Positions 18,055-27,789 of a stretch of 35,141 nucleotides of DNA are shown piece after piece. Within the stretch, counting starts at the first letter, position 1, and each line of letters starts with the position of its first letter. A program made the translations under genes and the position numbers. Origin of the DNA: Pelagibacterium luteolum (GTDB lineage Bacteria; Pseudomonadota; Alphaproteobacteria; Rhizobiales; Devosiaceae); assembly GCF_900100665.1 (NCBI RefSeq), contig NZ_FNCS01000025.1, positions 1 to 35,141 of the forward strand, written 5' to 3'. The notes under the pieces are model-generated. The model was given only the letters and a program-made list of their open reading frames with translations. It was not told where the DNA came from and made no database searches.

Positions 18055-18942
18055 ACGCAAATTCTGGCTCAGTATCTCAAGCGAGGCGTTCGAGGGCGCG
18101 CCGTCCCGTCGGGTCAGCCCCACCGCGCCGCGCGTATCCTCGGTCTCGATCGGCAGCGCGGTCAGTCTGCCTGAGGCGATGTCGCGGTGCACCACGCCGT
18201 CGGAAATCACCCAAACGGCGTCGGTTTGTTCCACAAAGGCCCGGCCAAAGGAGTCCGAGACGGTTTCGATCGCATGAGGGAGTTCCCCAACGCCCTGCGT
18301 CAGCAGATAACGATCCACAAACGGTCGGATCACCGATCCCATTGGCGGCATGAGTATGGGATAGTCCCGGATACGCGCGAAATCAAAGCGCTTCATTGAT
18401 AGCAGCGGGTGCCCCGCGCGCACGACGATGCGGACCTGCTCGGAATAAAGGTACTCGAAACTCAGCCCGCTCATCTGCTCGGCGGCGGCTAGCCGTCCGA
18501 TCACGAGATCGAGTTTCCCCATGCGCAGTTGATCCAGCAATACCTGGTTTTCACCTGTGACGATCCTGATCGGACTGTCGGTTTTCTCGGCCAGAAACAG
18601 GGTGATCGCCTGTGGCATGATACGGGCGGAAACGGTGGGCAGTGCGCCAATCGCGATAGGCGGCCCGGCATTCGTCGTGGCGAGGCTGTCGATGCCCTGC
18701 TGGAGCGCGGCAACCGAGGCCCCTGCATGCCGCAGAAACACTTCCCCATACTGCGTTATCTTGATACCGCGACCGTCTTTGACAAACAGACGCTTGCCCA
18801 AAATGTCTTCGAGCTCGCGGATGGTCTTGGTAACCGCCGGCTGCGTCACCGAGAGGATGTCGGCGGCCTTGCCTACCGAGTTCTGGCGCGCGGCCTCGAT
18901 AAAGGTCCTCAAGTGGCGGAAGCGAATGCGGGCATCGATCAT
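18028..18942 (-). CDS. pcaQ: LysR-family activator of the pca operon
   Basis: 304-residue LysR regulator: N-terminal winged helix-turn-helix (about 8-65; GKAADILSVTQPAVTKTIRELEDILGKRLF) and a C-terminal effector-binding domain. The match to PcaQ of rhizobia is recognisable in FRHLRTFIEAARQNSVGKAA and the ending LEILSQNLRSVV. It stands divergent to pcaDCHGB, the same arrangement as in Agrobacterium and Sinorhizobium, where PcaQ activates pca genes with 3-carboxy-cis,cis-muconate and/or its lactone as inducer. A PcaQ-box-like element lies in the 97-base divergent region. Confidence 0.93.
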
Positions 18943-18954
18943 CGCGTTAAATCC

Positions 18955-18970
18955 ATAAGTTCAGGGTTAT
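18955..18970. promoter_or_regulatory. PcaQ-box-like operator
   Basis: ATAAGT-TCAG-GGTTAT lies between pcaQ and pcaD. The described S. meliloti PcaQ site is ATAACC-N4-GGTTAA; nine of twelve fixed bases agree and the spacing is identical. It is 70 bases ahead of the pcaD start. Confidence 0.6.
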
Positions 18971-19039
18971 CCATAGCGCCGATAGTTTCATTTTACAAAA
19001 CCTGCGTGGCGAGCCACAGTCAGCAGTGAGGAGCCAAGC

Positions 19040-19825
19040 ATGCAAAGCATCGATATCGACGGTACCGCGATCCACTATCGCTTTTCCCCCGGCAGGACGG
19101 GGGAGCGCGTTGTTGTCTTCATCAACTCGCTTGGTACAGATTTTCGCATCTGGGATGATGTAATTGCCGAACTCGGCGCGCCGTACCTGGTCTACGACAA
19201 ACGTGGGCATGGCCTGTCCGCAGTAGGGCCGACCCCCTACAGCATTGAAGCGCTCGCCCAGGATCTCGCCGACCTTATGGATCGGCTGGAAATTTCCGGT
19301 GCAATCATTTGCGGCTTGTCGGTTGGTGGTCAGATTGCGCAACAGCTTTATCATGACCGCCCCGATCTCGTGGCCGGCCTCATCCTTTGCGATACGGCTG
19401 CCAAGATCGGCGAGCCTGAATTCTGGCAGCAGCGGATTGCAACGATCGCGGAGCAGGGCCTCGCGGCTGTGACCGATGGCATTATGGAGCGCTGGTTCAG
19501 TGCCGCGTTCCGGCATGAGGGCGGCGCGCAGTACGCCATCGCCCGTGCGATGTTCGAGCGCCAGCCCGTGGAGGGCTATCTTGCGACGTGCGCGGCGATT
19601 GCCGCGTTCGACCGGCGCGACGATGCGGCAAACATCGCGGTACCCACAGCGGTTCTGGTTGGATCGCTAGACGGCGCGACACCACCGGACGTCGTTGAAT
19701 CCTTCGCCGGGCTGATCAACGGCTCGACGTTTCAGATTATCGATGGGGCAGGTCATCTGCCCTGCATAGAAGCACCGGGCGCTGTGGCTGCGGCTTTGGC
19801 CGCGCTGCAGGCTCGAATCCAGTAA
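19040..19825 (+). CDS. pcaD: 3-oxoadipate enol-lactonase
   Basis: 261-residue alpha/beta hydrolase with nucleophile Ser94 in CGLSVGG, Asp211 in GSLDGATPP and His239 in GAGHLPCIE, a complete triad. It opens 3-oxoadipate enol-lactone to 3-oxoadipate. GAGGAG lies a few bases before the ATG. It is the first gene of pcaDCHGB. Confidence 0.95.
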   Translation: MQSIDIDGTAIHYRFSPGRTGERVVVFINSLGTDFRIWDDVIAELGAPYLVYDKRGHGLSAVGPTPYSIEALAQDLADLMDRLEISGAIICGLSVGGQIAQQLYHDRPDLVAGLILCDTAAKIGEPEFWQQRIATIAEQGLAAVTDGIMERWFSAAFRHEGGAQYAIARAMFERQPVEGYLATCAAIAAFDRRDDAANIAVPTAVLVGSLDGATPPDVVESFAGLINGSTFQIIDGAGHLPCIEAPGAVAAALAALQARIQ

Positions 19826-19834
19826 GGAGACATC

Positions 19835-20236
19835 ATGTCTGAGCAAACCGGGCCCGCGGCTCGTTATGACGAGGGTATCAACACCCGTCGCAGTGTTTTG
19901 GGCGAGGACTATGTCGATGCGCGGCTGGCCGCGATGACGGAGTTCGAGCGTCCTTTTCAGGAACTCATCACGGAGGGCGCCTGGGGCCACGTGTGGTCAC
20001 GCGACAACTGGGACAAACGCCAACGCTCTATCGTCACCATTGCGCTGCTTGCCGGGCTGGGGCACTACGAAGAGATGGTGATGCATATCGAGGCGACGGC
20101 CCGGACCGGCGCAACGGAAGAGGATATTCGCGAGATTTTGCTGCATGTTGCGATCTATGCCGGCGTTCCGCACGCCAATCACGCGATGAAGCTGGCGCGG
20201 CAGGCACTCGATCGCATCAAGGGAGAGCGTAAATGA
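19835..20236 (+). CDS. pcaC: 4-carboxymuconolactone decarboxylase
   Basis: 133-residue small all-helical enzyme of the CMD family. Typical motifs are RSVLGEDYVDA, KRQRSIVTIALLAGLGHYEEMVMHI and YAGVPHANHAMKLA. It decarboxylates 4-carboxymuconolactone to 3-oxoadipate enol-lactone, the PcaD substrate. AAGGAGA precedes the ATG; the end overlaps pcaH as ATGA. It is a free-standing PcaC rather than a PcaD-PcaC (PcaL) fusion. Confidence 0.95.
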   Translation: MSEQTGPAARYDEGINTRRSVLGEDYVDARLAAMTEFERPFQELITEGAWGHVWSRDNWDKRQRSIVTIALLAGLGHYEEMVMHIEATARTGATEEDIREILLHVAIYAGVPHANHAMKLARQALDRIKGERK

Positions 20237-20985
20237 CCGACCGCCTCGTCAATGCGCCGCAGGAAGCGGGCGCGTTCATGGAACGCGATTTCAGTCAGCA
20301 TCCTCCGGCCTTTACGCCCGGATACAAGTCATCGACCTTGCGTGCGCCCAAGCAGGCACTCATTAGCTTCGCTAGCACATTGAGCGAAAAGACCGGTCCC
20401 GCGTTCGGCCACAATATGTTGGGCGAATACGACAACGATCTGATCATCAACTACGCCAAGGCCGGAGAAGAGGCCATCGGGCCACGGATCGTTGTGCATG
20501 GGCAGCTGCTCGACCAGAACGCGCGGCCCATTCCCAATGTGCTACTGGAGTTCTGGCAGGCCAATGCAGGTGGGCGCTACCGTCACAAGCGGGAGGGCTA
20601 TCGTGCGCCTCTCGACCCAAACTTCGGCGGCTTCGGACGCACGATCACCGATGAGAATGGTTATTACTGGTTCCGCACCATCAAGCCGGGCCCGTATCCC
20701 TGGCCGAATGGCGTCAACGACTGGCGCCCGGCGCATATTCATTTTTCGCTGTTCGGGTCTGGTTTTGCGCAGCGATTGGTCAGTCAAATGTATTTCGAAG
20801 GCGATCCGCTGATCAAAATCTGCCCGATCGTCAACACGATTTCCGATCCTGCGGCCATCGATCGGCTGGTGGCGCGGCTGGATATGAACAACACGGTGCC
20901 CATGGATTTGAGCGCGTACAGGTTCGACATCGTCCTGCGTGGTCGACGCTCGACATTCTTTGAAAACCGGAAGGAGGGCAATTGA
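20233..20985 (+). CDS. pcaH: Protocatechuate 3,4-dioxygenase beta subunit
   Basis: 250 residues. This is the iron-bearing subunit that cleaves protocatechuate between its hydroxyls. The non-heme Fe(III) ligands are visible: Tyr123 in REGYRAP, Tyr155 in KPGPYPWPNG, His168 and His170 in WRPAHIHFS. The substrate-lining motif GRYRHKRE is present. It overlaps pcaC by four bases and pcaG by one base. Confidence 0.96.
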   Translation: MTDRLVNAPQEAGAFMERDFSQHPPAFTPGYKSSTLRAPKQALISFASTLSEKTGPAFGHNMLGEYDNDLIINYAKAGEEAIGPRIVVHGQLLDQNARPIPNVLLEFWQANAGGRYRHKREGYRAPLDPNFGGFGRTITDENGYYWFRTIKPGPYPWPNGVNDWRPAHIHFSLFGSGFAQRLVSQMYFEGDPLIKICPIVNTISDPAAIDRLVARLDMNNTVPMDLSAYRFDIVLRGRRSTFFENRKEGN

Positions 20986-21596
20986 TGATGCTACCGCGCG
21001 ATTACCTCAAGGAGACCCCCTCCCAGACTGGTGGGCCATATGTCCATATCGGGATGATGCCCAATCTCTTCGACATCAACGGCGTGATCCCCGAAGATCT
21101 CGGCGGCGACATCGTGCTCGAAGGCGTCAAGGGCGAGCGCATCACCATCAAGGGGCGCATTGTCGATGGAGGCGGTAATCCCGTCTTCGACTGCGTCGTC
21201 GAGCTGTGGCAGGCCGATGCCAACGGCATCTACAATAGCCCGATGGAGCATCGGTCCGGTGCCGATCCCAAATGTATAGGCTGGGGCCGGCAGTCTGCGG
21301 ACGACAATGGGGAATTTGCGTTCGAAACGATCAAACCCGGTCCCGTGCCTGCTCCGGGAGGGGGCCTGATGGCGCCTCATGTGACGTTGTGGATCGTGGC
21401 ACGCGGCATCAATATCGGGTTGCAGACGCGGATGTACTTTTCCGACGAGGAGGCAGCAAATGCCAAAGACCCTATTCTAGGCAAAGCCCGGATGATTGGG
21501 CGCGATGGCACCATGATCGGAAAGCGCGATGGTGACATTGTCACTTTCGACATCTACCTGCAGGGTGAAAATGAAACCGTGTTTCTGGACATCTGA
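20985..21596 (+). CDS. pcaG: Protocatechuate 3,4-dioxygenase alpha subunit
   Basis: 203-residue partner of PcaH, with the family fold (TPSQTGGPYVHIG, VVELWQADANGIY, TIKPGPVPAPGG..APHVTLWIVARG) but without the full iron-ligand set, as expected. GGAGGG at 20973-20978 supports ATG 20985, which shares its A with the pcaH stop (TGATG); a second ATG follows at once at 20988. It ends in the same TGATG overlap with pcaB. Confidence 0.95.
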   Translation: MMLPRDYLKETPSQTGGPYVHIGMMPNLFDINGVIPEDLGGDIVLEGVKGERITIKGRIVDGGGNPVFDCVVELWQADANGIYNSPMEHRSGADPKCIGWGRQSADDNGEFAFETIKPGPVPAPGGGLMAPHVTLWIVARGINIGLQTRMYFSDEEAANAKDPILGKARMIGRDGTMIGKRDGDIVTFDIYLQGENETVFLDI

Positions 21597-22672
21597 TGGC
21601 CCTGTCGCCCTTCGATCATCCGTTCCTATCCGGGCTGTTCGCCGACCCTGAGATCGCCGCGCTGATGAGCGCCGATGCCGATCTCGGGGCCATGCTGCGC
21701 TTTGAAGTGGCCCTCGCCGAAGCTCAGGTCGATCAAGGCGTGATACCCGAAACGGCCGCATCCCATATCGCGCGCCTAATCGATTTCAAGCCCGACCTCG
21801 CCGCGTTGCGCGCTGGGGTGGGGCAGGACGGCGTCGTCGTGGCGCAACTCGTAAAGCAGTTGCGCGCGCAGTTGCCCGCTGCAGTGGCAGAGTTCGTCCA
21901 TTTTGGCGCAACCAGCCAGGATGTGATCGACACGAGCCTTGTCATGCGCCTTGCCTCGGTTTGCGATATTTTCGACGACAGGCTGGCGGGTCTTGTCGAG
22001 GACATCGATCAATTGGTCGCCCGATTTGGCACAAACCGTCTCATGGCGCGGACACGCATGCAGGATGCGCTCGAGATTTCCGTTGCCGATCGGCTGATCG
22101 ACTGGCGAGCCCCGCTTGTGCGGCATCGCGCGCGGCTGAAGGAATTGAGATCACGGCTGCTGGTCGTGCAGTTCGGCGGTGCGGTTGGAACGCTGGATAA
22201 GTTCAACGAGACCGGGCCGGCGATCCGCACAGCGCTTGCCGAAAGATTGGGACTCGGCAACGGAGCGAAATCCTGGCACTCGGCGCGTGATGGGATTGTC
22301 GAATTCGGCAACTGGCTTGCGCTCGTTGCCGGCAGTCTGGGCAAAATCGGGCAGGATGCCGCTCTGATGGCGCAGAACGCTATGGGAGATATTTCGCTGG
22401 CTAGCGGCGGCGGATCGTCGGCCATGCCCCACAAGTCCAATCCTGTAGCCGCTGAAGCGCTCGTCAGCCTCGCACGTTATGCGGCGGGGTCCAGTGGAAC
22501 ATTGGCGCAGGCGATGGTGCACGAGCAAGAGCGCTCGGGGGCGGCATGGACGCTGGAATGGCTGGTCCTCCCGCAATTGATCCTGGCAACTGGATCCAGC
22601 ACTTTGCACGCCGGTCGGCTTCTGACCTCTATCAATTCCATGGGTCGTTCAGAAACGGATGCGTCACCTTGA
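21596..22672 (+). CDS. pcaB: 3-carboxy-cis,cis-muconate cycloisomerase
   Basis: 358-residue member of the fumarase/aspartase superfamily converting 3-carboxymuconate to 4-carboxymuconolactone. It has the HFGATSQDVIDT helix start and the superfamily signature GGGSSAMPHKSNPV. It ends about 90 residues before gamma-proteobacterial PcaB, which have a C-terminal extension; the shorter form is usual in rhizobia, so I do not call it truncated. The gene shares one base with pcaG and is last in the operon, 16 bases from the opposing Nif11-like gene. No hairpin terminator is seen. Confidence 0.93.
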   Translation: MALSPFDHPFLSGLFADPEIAALMSADADLGAMLRFEVALAEAQVDQGVIPETAASHIARLIDFKPDLAALRAGVGQDGVVVAQLVKQLRAQLPAAVAEFVHFGATSQDVIDTSLVMRLASVCDIFDDRLAGLVEDIDQLVARFGTNRLMARTRMQDALEISVADRLIDWRAPLVRHRARLKELRSRLLVVQFGGAVGTLDKFNETGPAIRTALAERLGLGNGAKSWHSARDGIVEFGNWLALVAGSLGKIGQDAALMAQNAMGDISLASGGGSSAMPHKSNPVAAEALVSLARYAAGSSGTLAQAMVHEQERSGAAWTLEWLVLPQLILATGSSTLHAGRLLTSINSMGRSETDASP

Positions 22673-22688
22673 GGCTCCAATCCTCTCG

Positions 22689-22892
22689 CTAGACCTGCGC
22701 GGGAGGGGGCCCCGAGCGGGTGCGTCGAATGTCCTCGAATGACAGATCGAACCCGATCTCACGCGCGAATTGGGCGATGGCTTCAATTGCTTCGGCACTG
22801 TGCTTGTCGTGCGTGGCCAGCAGAAAGCGGCGCGTCAGCTGGGTGTCCTGTCCCACCGTAGCGAAAAATTGTGCGGCGGTGGTCTTTGGCAT
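22689..22892 (-). CDS. Nif11-like small protein
   Basis: 67 residues. The N-terminal 50 fit the Nif11 pattern: TTAAQFFATVGQDTQLTRRFLL, then a helix (EAIEAIAQFAREIGFDLSFEDI). A short Arg/Pro-rich tail follows. Nif11 domains serve as leader peptides of RiPP precursors in some bacteria, but here there is no Gly-Gly cleavage site, no Cys/Ser/Thr-rich core and no modifying enzyme nearby, so a natural-product role is unlikely. The start at 22892 has GGAG seven bases upstream; the frame extension to 22985 would cover a clean stress-type promoter, which argues against it. The function is unknown. Confidence 0.7.
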   Translation of the reverse strand: MPKTTAAQFFATVGQDTQLTRRFLLATHDKHSAEAIEAIAQFAREIGFDLSFEDIRRTRSGPPPAQV

Positions 22893-22935
22893 TTGCGGGC
22901 TCCATGAATACGCGGGCTGACTTTGCCGGTGGTCC

Positions 22936-22960
22936 AACGGTCGGAGTACTCCCTTGTTCC
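22936..22960 (-). promoter_or_regulatory. EcfG/RpoE2-type general-stress promoter of the Nif11-like gene
   Basis: Minus strand: GGAAC (22960-22956), 16 bases, CGTT (22939-22936). Exact consensus with an allowed spacer. Transcription would start near 22929, about 37 bases before the ATG at 22892. Confidence 0.65.
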
Positions 22961-23120
22961 CCTTTGAAACGCCTTTTCTGCCCATCGCCTAAGACTGGTC
23001 CATGCTCCCGGACCCCATGCGATTTATGTCGGGGTATCGCGCGCGCTTGAGATTAAGTAAGGGTGCGGCCATATAAGGAGCTAAAGCGGGTCGCAGAGCC
23101 CCGCGTGCGGGAGAAACTCA

Positions 23121-23960
23121 ATGACCTATGGCAAAGACGCCGTCCGTCCGATCACTGCACCGGCCATCCGAGCGCAAAAGGGCCAAACCCCAATAGCCTG
23201 TCTTACCGCATACACCACGCCCATGGCGCAGGTGGTCGACAAGCATTGCGATCTGGTTTTGGTAGGCGATAGCGTCGGCATGGTCCTGCATGGGTTACCC
23301 GATACGTTGGGTGTCACAATGGACATGATCATCATGCACGGTAAGGCGGTGCGACGCGGACTGAAACGCGCCTTGATGGTCATAGACATGCCGTTCGGGA
23401 CATATGAGGAAAGTCCCGAGATAGCGTTTCGCAATGCCGCACGACTGATGCAGGATACGGGCGCGGGTGCCGTCAAGCTCGAGGGCGGCGTCGCCATGGC
23501 GCCAACTATCGCCTATCTCACGCAACGCGCCATTCCTGTCATGGCCCATATCGGGTTGACGCCGCAATCGGTCAACACGATCGGCGGTTACAAGGTCAAG
23601 GGCAGGGGCATCGAAGCGCAAGCCATCCTCGCCGATGCGCAGGCTGTCGCTGAAGCCGGTGCTTTCGCGGTGGTGATCGAAAAGGTCCCCGATATTCTCG
23701 CGCGCCGCATCACTGCAGAGATCGATATCCCAACCATCGGCATTGGTGCGTCGGCCGCATGCGACGGCCAAATACTCGTCGTTGACGACATGCTCGGCAT
23801 GTTCGCCGAGTTCAAACCCAAATTCGTCAAGCGCTACGCCGAACTGGGAACCGATGCCGATGCTGCGATCGCGCGCTACGCCCAGGAGGTGAAATCGCGT
23901 GCCTTTCCCTCTGCGGAGCACATATTCGGTGACGCACCCGCTAGCGTAGTGAGTTCCTAG
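23121..23960 (+). CDS. panB: 3-methyl-2-oxobutanoate hydroxymethyltransferase
   Basis: 279-residue TIM-barrel enzyme transferring a hydroxymethyl group from methylene-tetrahydrofolate to ketoisovalerate, the first committed step of pantothenate synthesis. Mg ligands Asp50 (VGDSVGMV) and Asp89 (VIDMPFG) and catalytic Glu186 (VIEKVP) are visible; TAYTTPMAQ and [14 protein letters not shown] are typical. GGGAGAA precedes the ATG. A possible housekeeping promoter is TTGAGA (23047-23052) with TATAAG (23072-23077), though its spacer of 19 is long. panC starts directly after its stop. Confidence 0.95.
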   Translation: MTYGKDAVRPITAPAIRAQKGQTPIACLTAYTTPMAQVVDKHCDLVLVGDSVGMVLHGLPDTLGVTMDMIIMHGKAVRRGLKRALMVIDMPFGTYEESPEIAFRNAARLMQDTGAGAVKLEGGVAMAPTIAYLTQRAIPVMAHIGLTPQSVNTIGGYKVKGRGIEAQAILADAQAVAEAGAFAVVIEKVPDILARRITAEIDIPTIGIGASAACDGQILVVDDMLGMFAEFKPKFVKRYAELGTDADAAIARYAQEVKSRAFPSAEHIFGDAPASVVSS

Positions 23961-24824
23961 ATGGGGTTGCAGATCGTACGGACTGTGGCCGAACTTAGAG
24001 CCGCGGTGCGGGGGTGGAGAGCCGACGGGCAAACCGTGGGCCTCGTTCCCACGATGGGCGCGCTGCATGAGGGGCATCTATCCCTTGTACAGGCTGCCAA
24101 GGGCCGTTGCAGCCGTGTAGTCGCAACGCTCTTTGTCAATCCCAAGCAGTTCAACAATCCTGACGACCTCAACTCATATCCGCGCAGCGAGGAGGATGAT
24201 GCCGCCAAGCTGACGGGTGCCGGAGCGGACGTTCTCTACGCCCCGAGCGTCAATGAGATGTATCCGCAAGGGTTCGCGACCACCGTGTCTGTCGCCGGGG
24301 TCAGCGAGGGGCTTTGCGGCGCGCATCGGCCGGGGCATTTCGACGGTGTAGCCACCGTGGTCTCCAAGCTGTTTCTCCAGAGCGGCGCCGACATGGCGTT
24401 CTTTGGCGAGAAAGATTTCCAGCAACTCGCGGTGATCCGGCGCATGGTGCTGGATCTCGACATGCCCATCGAAATCGTCGGCATGCCGACAGTGCGAGAC
24501 GCCGATGGATTAGCGCTTTCGTCGCGAAATCAGCGTTTGAGTGAAGCGGGCCGGGCAGCGGCTCCAGCGCTCGCCCGCGTATTGGCTAGTGCTGCGCGAT
24601 CGATCGAGGCCGGTGGCGACATCGCCTCGACCCTTCAAGACGCCTCGACGTCGATTAAGGCTGGCGGGTTTAAAAGCGTCGAATATATCGAGCTGCGTGA
24701 TGCCGAGTCCTTGGACCCGATGGTCAGTCTGGATCGTCCAGCACGGCTTCTCGCCGCTGCGTGGATCGATAGCGTTCGCCTTATCGACAATGTAGCCGTG
24801 CTGCCGCCCATCGCCAGCTACTGA
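23961..24824 (+). CDS. panC: Pantothenate synthetase
   Basis: 287-residue nucleotidyltransferase-fold ligase joining pantoate and beta-alanine with ATP. It has the HIGH-type motif [11 protein letters not shown] (His36, His39), [22 protein letters not shown] and the KMSKS-like ALSSRN. The ATG immediately follows the panB stop with no gap, so the two are translated from one message. It ends with a 7-base tail-to-tail overlap with the transporter-kinase gene. Confidence 0.95.
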   Translation: MGLQIVRTVAELRAAVRGWRADGQTVGLVPTMGALHEGHLSLVQAAKGRCSRVVATLFVNPKQFNNPDDLNSYPRSEEDDAAKLTGAGADVLYAPSVNEMYPQGFATTVSVAGVSEGLCGAHRPGHFDGVATVVSKLFLQSGADMAFFGEKDFQQLAVIRRMVLDLDMPIEIVGMPTVRDADGLALSSRNQRLSEAGRAAAPALARVLASAARSIEAGGDIASTLQDASTSIKAGGFKSVEYIELRDAESLDPMVSLDRPARLLAAAWIDSVRLIDNVAVLPPIASY

Positions 24825-27547
24825 GCGGCCTTGGCATCGGGCTTGGCAATAAGGGGCAGGGTGATGCGGAAGCACGCGCCCTCATCCGCGCTCGAGACAA
24901 GGTCCAGCTTCCCATCCATCCGACCGATGATTTCGCGACTGATCGGTAGGCCCAGTCCGGCCCCGGAGTAGGGCCCAGTTTCGCCTAGTCTTCCGCGATA
25001 GAACTTGTCGAAGATGCGGCCACGTTCGTCCTCGGCAATGCCGATGCCGTTATCCTCTACCTCGATAATGTAGGATTTGCCGCGCACGCGTGATCGCACC
25101 GTAACCTCCGGAGCGATGGCGCCGTTGTATTTGATCGCGTTGGTGATCAGATTGATCAGCACTTGGCTCAGTCGGTCCGGATCGGCTTTAACGTAAGCGG
25201 ACGGCGCTCGCGACTCCACGACAATCTTGGTCTTTGATTGGCGCGCAAGCGCATCGCAAACCCGCAGCGCCTGATCGAGAGATTCCTCGGCATCGAGCGG
25301 TCGATTTTCCCATGCCCTTTCCCCGCGCTCCAGCGCGGAGAGGTCGAGGATTTCATCTAGGAGCGAGGTCAGCCGCAGGCTCTCCTTGTGGATCGTGGAG
25401 ATAAACTTTTCACGCGACTCGCGCGGTAGGTCGCTCTCGGAGAGCAGGATTTCCGAAAAGGCCCGGATGGCCGTCATCGGCGTGCGCACCTCATGGCTCA
25501 CCTGGCTCAGGAACTCGTCCTTTTGCAAGTCGACCTTGCGCAATTGCCTGTTGGCTTCCTCCAGCTTTTCGGCGGTAGCGCGTAGCTCGGTCGAGGTCTT
25601 TTCCAGATCCTGGGAATATTCGATGGCCTGCTGGGTTTCGTCGGCCATCCGCATCACTTCTTCAAGCGACACGGAATCTCCGGACACGACCTTTGACAGC
25701 ATGACGTGCGCCGATGCAGCGCCGATCGAACCGGCCAATTCGCGCTCGAGCCGCCGGATGAAGGCCGGGCTTGGCTCCAGCGTCGTCCACGGCATGCGGG
25801 CGAGCTTGGCTTCTTCTGAGAAAAGCTCCACCGCCCGCCCGTGACCCAATACGCGGCGCGCCACAAGAAACAGATCATCTGCTGTCGCAGTGCCGCGAAT
25901 GGGCGAATCTTCCGAGCGTGTCCGCCGGAAAACGTTGAGAAACAGCGCTGCCTGGACGTGCTCGAGCGCCGACTGATTAGTAATGAGAGACCCAAGGATC
26001 AAGACAGTGGAATTGAGGAACAGGCTCCAGAACACCGCGTGGGTCAGGGGATCGAGCCCATTGAGGCCGAACAATTCCTGTGGCCGCAGCCAGCCGATGC
26101 CACCAGGTCCATTGGCGATGATGTCGGCCACGATGGGAGACGATGATGCGAAGGACGGCAGGAAACTGGCCCAGAGCCATACCACAAAGCCCACGAGCAC
26201 CGCGCAGATAGCGGCCTTGGTCGAAGCGTCCCGCCAGAACAGACTGGCGAGAATGGCCGGAAGGAATTGCGCGACACCGGTAAATGAGATCAGCCCGATA
26301 GGCGCCAATGCATCGGATGTGCGGGTGAGGTAGAAATATCCAAACCCCAAGAACAGGATGAGGATGATCGATATGCGCCGCGCATTGAGGATCAGCCGTC
26401 GCACGCCCTGACCGTCACCGATCCCGGTCCCCGATGTCAGCCGGAGCATTACGGGGACAACAATGTGGTTGGAGACCATGATCGAGAGTGCGATGGATTC
26501 GAGGATGATCATCGACGTGGCCGACGAGAACCCCCCGATGAACGCAAACAGCGCCAGCCCATCCTGACCGACTGCCAGGGGGAGGGTCAGAACGTACATG
26601 TCTGGATTGGAACCTTCAGGCATGAAGCTCAGCCCAAACAGCGCGATTGGCAGCGTGAAAAGGCTCATCGCCAGCATGTATGCGGGAAAAGCCCAGCTTG
26701 CGGTGCGCAGATGGTTCTCGTCGGAATTTTCGACCACAGTCACCTGAAACTGGCGCGGAAGGCAGATGACGGCGGCGGCGGCGAGGATAGTCATGGCGAT
26801 CCAGCGATCGCCGAACGTGTCCCTGGCGTGGATCTCGTGCCCCGCCGCAGCCGCGTTGGCAAAGATGGAGTCCATGCCGCCGCCCATATAGACGACGAAC
26901 ACCCCGACAGCGATCAACGCTGCGAGTTTAACCACGGCCTCAAACGCAATCGCCGCAACCACGCCGTGGTGCTGCTCCTTGGCATCGACATTGCGCGTAC
27001 CAAACAGGATCGTAAAGATCGCCATGCCGGCCGCGACCCCAAAAGCCAGCCCCACTTCGTCCCAGCCTTCGAGGCTCCCGCGTCCAAACTCCGAAGAGCC
27101 GGCGATGGCTTCGATCGATGAGGTAATGGCCTTGAGTTGCAGCGCGATGTAAGGCGCGATCGCGATGACCGCGAGGACGGTTATGAGCACGCCCAATGTA
27201 CTGGATTTACCGAACCTCGACGACAGAAGGTCGGCGATCGATGTGATGCGCTGGTCATGGCTGATGCGCACCAACCGGCGTAAAATGAACCACCACCCGA
27301 GAAAGACGATAGTCGGGCCGAGATAAATCGTGAGGAATTCCAAACCGCTACGTGCGGCGGTTCCCACGGCACCGTAGAACGTCCAACTCGTGCAGTAGAC
27401 CGAGATCGAGAGCGTATAGACGAACGGAGAGCGCAGAAAGCCACCGGTGCGTGTCCTAGTCTGGCGATCGCCGAGATAGGCGATGATAAACAGCAGGCCC
27501 ACATAGGCGACGGCCGTTGCGATGACGAGATCGGCCGTGAGGATCAT
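24818..27547 (-). CDS. CbrA-like SSF transporter-fused sensor histidine kinase
   Basis: 909 residues. The N-terminal sodium/solute symporter domain (about 1-500, about 13 helices) starts [20 protein letters not shown] and contains [17 protein letters not shown]-like linker follows (about 540-625; [16 protein letters not shown] and [18 protein letters not shown]), then a coiled coil (about 630-675), HisKA with His685 in [15 protein letters not shown], and HATPase with [13 protein letters not shown] (about 800) and [16 protein letters not shown]. There is no PAS domain, unlike Pseudomonas CbrA. The symporter part may sense or carry a solute; the solute is unknown. The start overlaps the small upstream gene by ATGA. 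The genes upstream encode the small membrane partner and a receiver. Confidence 0.92.
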   Translation of the reverse strand: MILTADLVIATAVAYVGLLFIIAYLGDRQTRTRTGGFLRSPFVYTLSISVYCTSWTFYGAVGTAARSGLEFLTIYLGPTIVFLGWWFILRRLVRISHDQRITSIADLLSSRFGKSSTLGVLITVLAVIAIAPYIALQLKAITSSIEAIAGSSEFGRGSLEGWDEVGLAFGVAAGMAIFTILFGTRNVDAKEQHHGVVAAIAFEAVVKLAALIAVGVFVVYMGGGMDSIFANAAAAGHEIHARDTFGDRWIAMTILAAAAVICLPRQFQVTVVENSDENHLRTASWAFPAYMLAMSLFTLPIALFGLSFMPEGSNPDMYVLTLPLAVGQDGLALFAFIGGFSSATSMIILESIALSIMVSNHIVVPVMLRLTSGTGIGDGQGVRRLILNARRISIILILFLGFGYFYLTRTSDALAPIGLISFTGVAQFLPAILASLFWRDASTKAAICAVLVGFVVWLWASFLPSFASSSPIVADIIANGPGGIGWLRPQELFGLNGLDPLTHAVFWSLFLNSTVLILGSLITNQSALEHVQAALFLNVFRRTRSEDSPIRGTATADDLFLVARRVLGHGRAVELFSEEAKLARMPWTTLEPSPAFIRRLERELAGSIGAASAHVMLSKVVSGDSVSLEEVMRMADETQQAIEYSQDLEKTSTELRATAEKLEEANRQLRKVDLQKDEFLSQVSHEVRTPMTAIRAFSEILLSESDLPRESREKFISTIHKESLRLTSLLDEILDLSALERGERAWENRPLDAEESLDQALRVCDALARQSKTKIVVESRAPSAYVKADPDRLSQVLINLITNAIKYNGAIAPEVTVRSRVRGKSYIIEVEDNGIGIAEDERGRIFDKFYRGRLGETGPYSGAGLGLPISREIIGRMDGKLDLVSSADEGACFRITLPLIAKPDAKAAQ

Positions 27548-27783
27548 GGCCGTGTCTTGTCCTGTGGCGGCATGGGCTCATCGCGCGGCAGGATGACGCC
27601 GAACAGCGCAGCACCGACCACCAGACCGATCCACAGCGCGAAGAGATAGACGGTTTCCACCGGCACGCCGAAAACCAGCCCGTCAAATCGGAACAGCAGG
27701 ATCAGTGGCGGAAGAATGGCCATGGCGCCAAACAGCGTGAAGAACAGCGAAGCTCCGATGATCTTGCGACGCGTCACCGTCAT
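27544..27783 (-). CDS. Small two-helix membrane protein, CbrX-like in position
   Basis: 79-residue protein with two hydrophobic helices (about 8-30 and 44-65) joined by FRFDGLVFGVPVETVYLF and ending in a Pro/Lys-rich tail. Its stop overlaps the transporter-kinase start (ATGA). Pseudomonas has a small hydrophobic protein, CbrX, in the same place before CbrA, and the GVPVxxVYLFxxW-like pattern is reminiscent of it. A role as subunit of the symporter domain is inferred from position only. Confidence 0.75.
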   Translation of the reverse strand: MTVTRRKIIGASLFFTLFGAMAILPPLILLFRFDGLVFGVPVETVYLFALWIGLVVGAALFGVILPRDEPMPPQDKTRP

Positions 27784-27789
27784 GGTGCG

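Noticed and set aside
21596-22672. pcaB as a truncated pseudogene
   Set aside because: The shorter PcaB is usual in rhizobial relatives, all catalytic motifs are present and no frame continuation is seen downstream.
22689-22892. RiPP precursor cluster
   Set aside because: No core peptide, Gly-Gly cleavage motif or lanthipeptide/radical-SAM enzyme is in the neighbourhood.
22893-22985. N-terminal extension of the Nif11-like protein to 98 residues
   Set aside because: It would cover the GGAAC/CGTT promoter and lacks a ribosome-binding site; the added residues do not fit the Nif11 domain.
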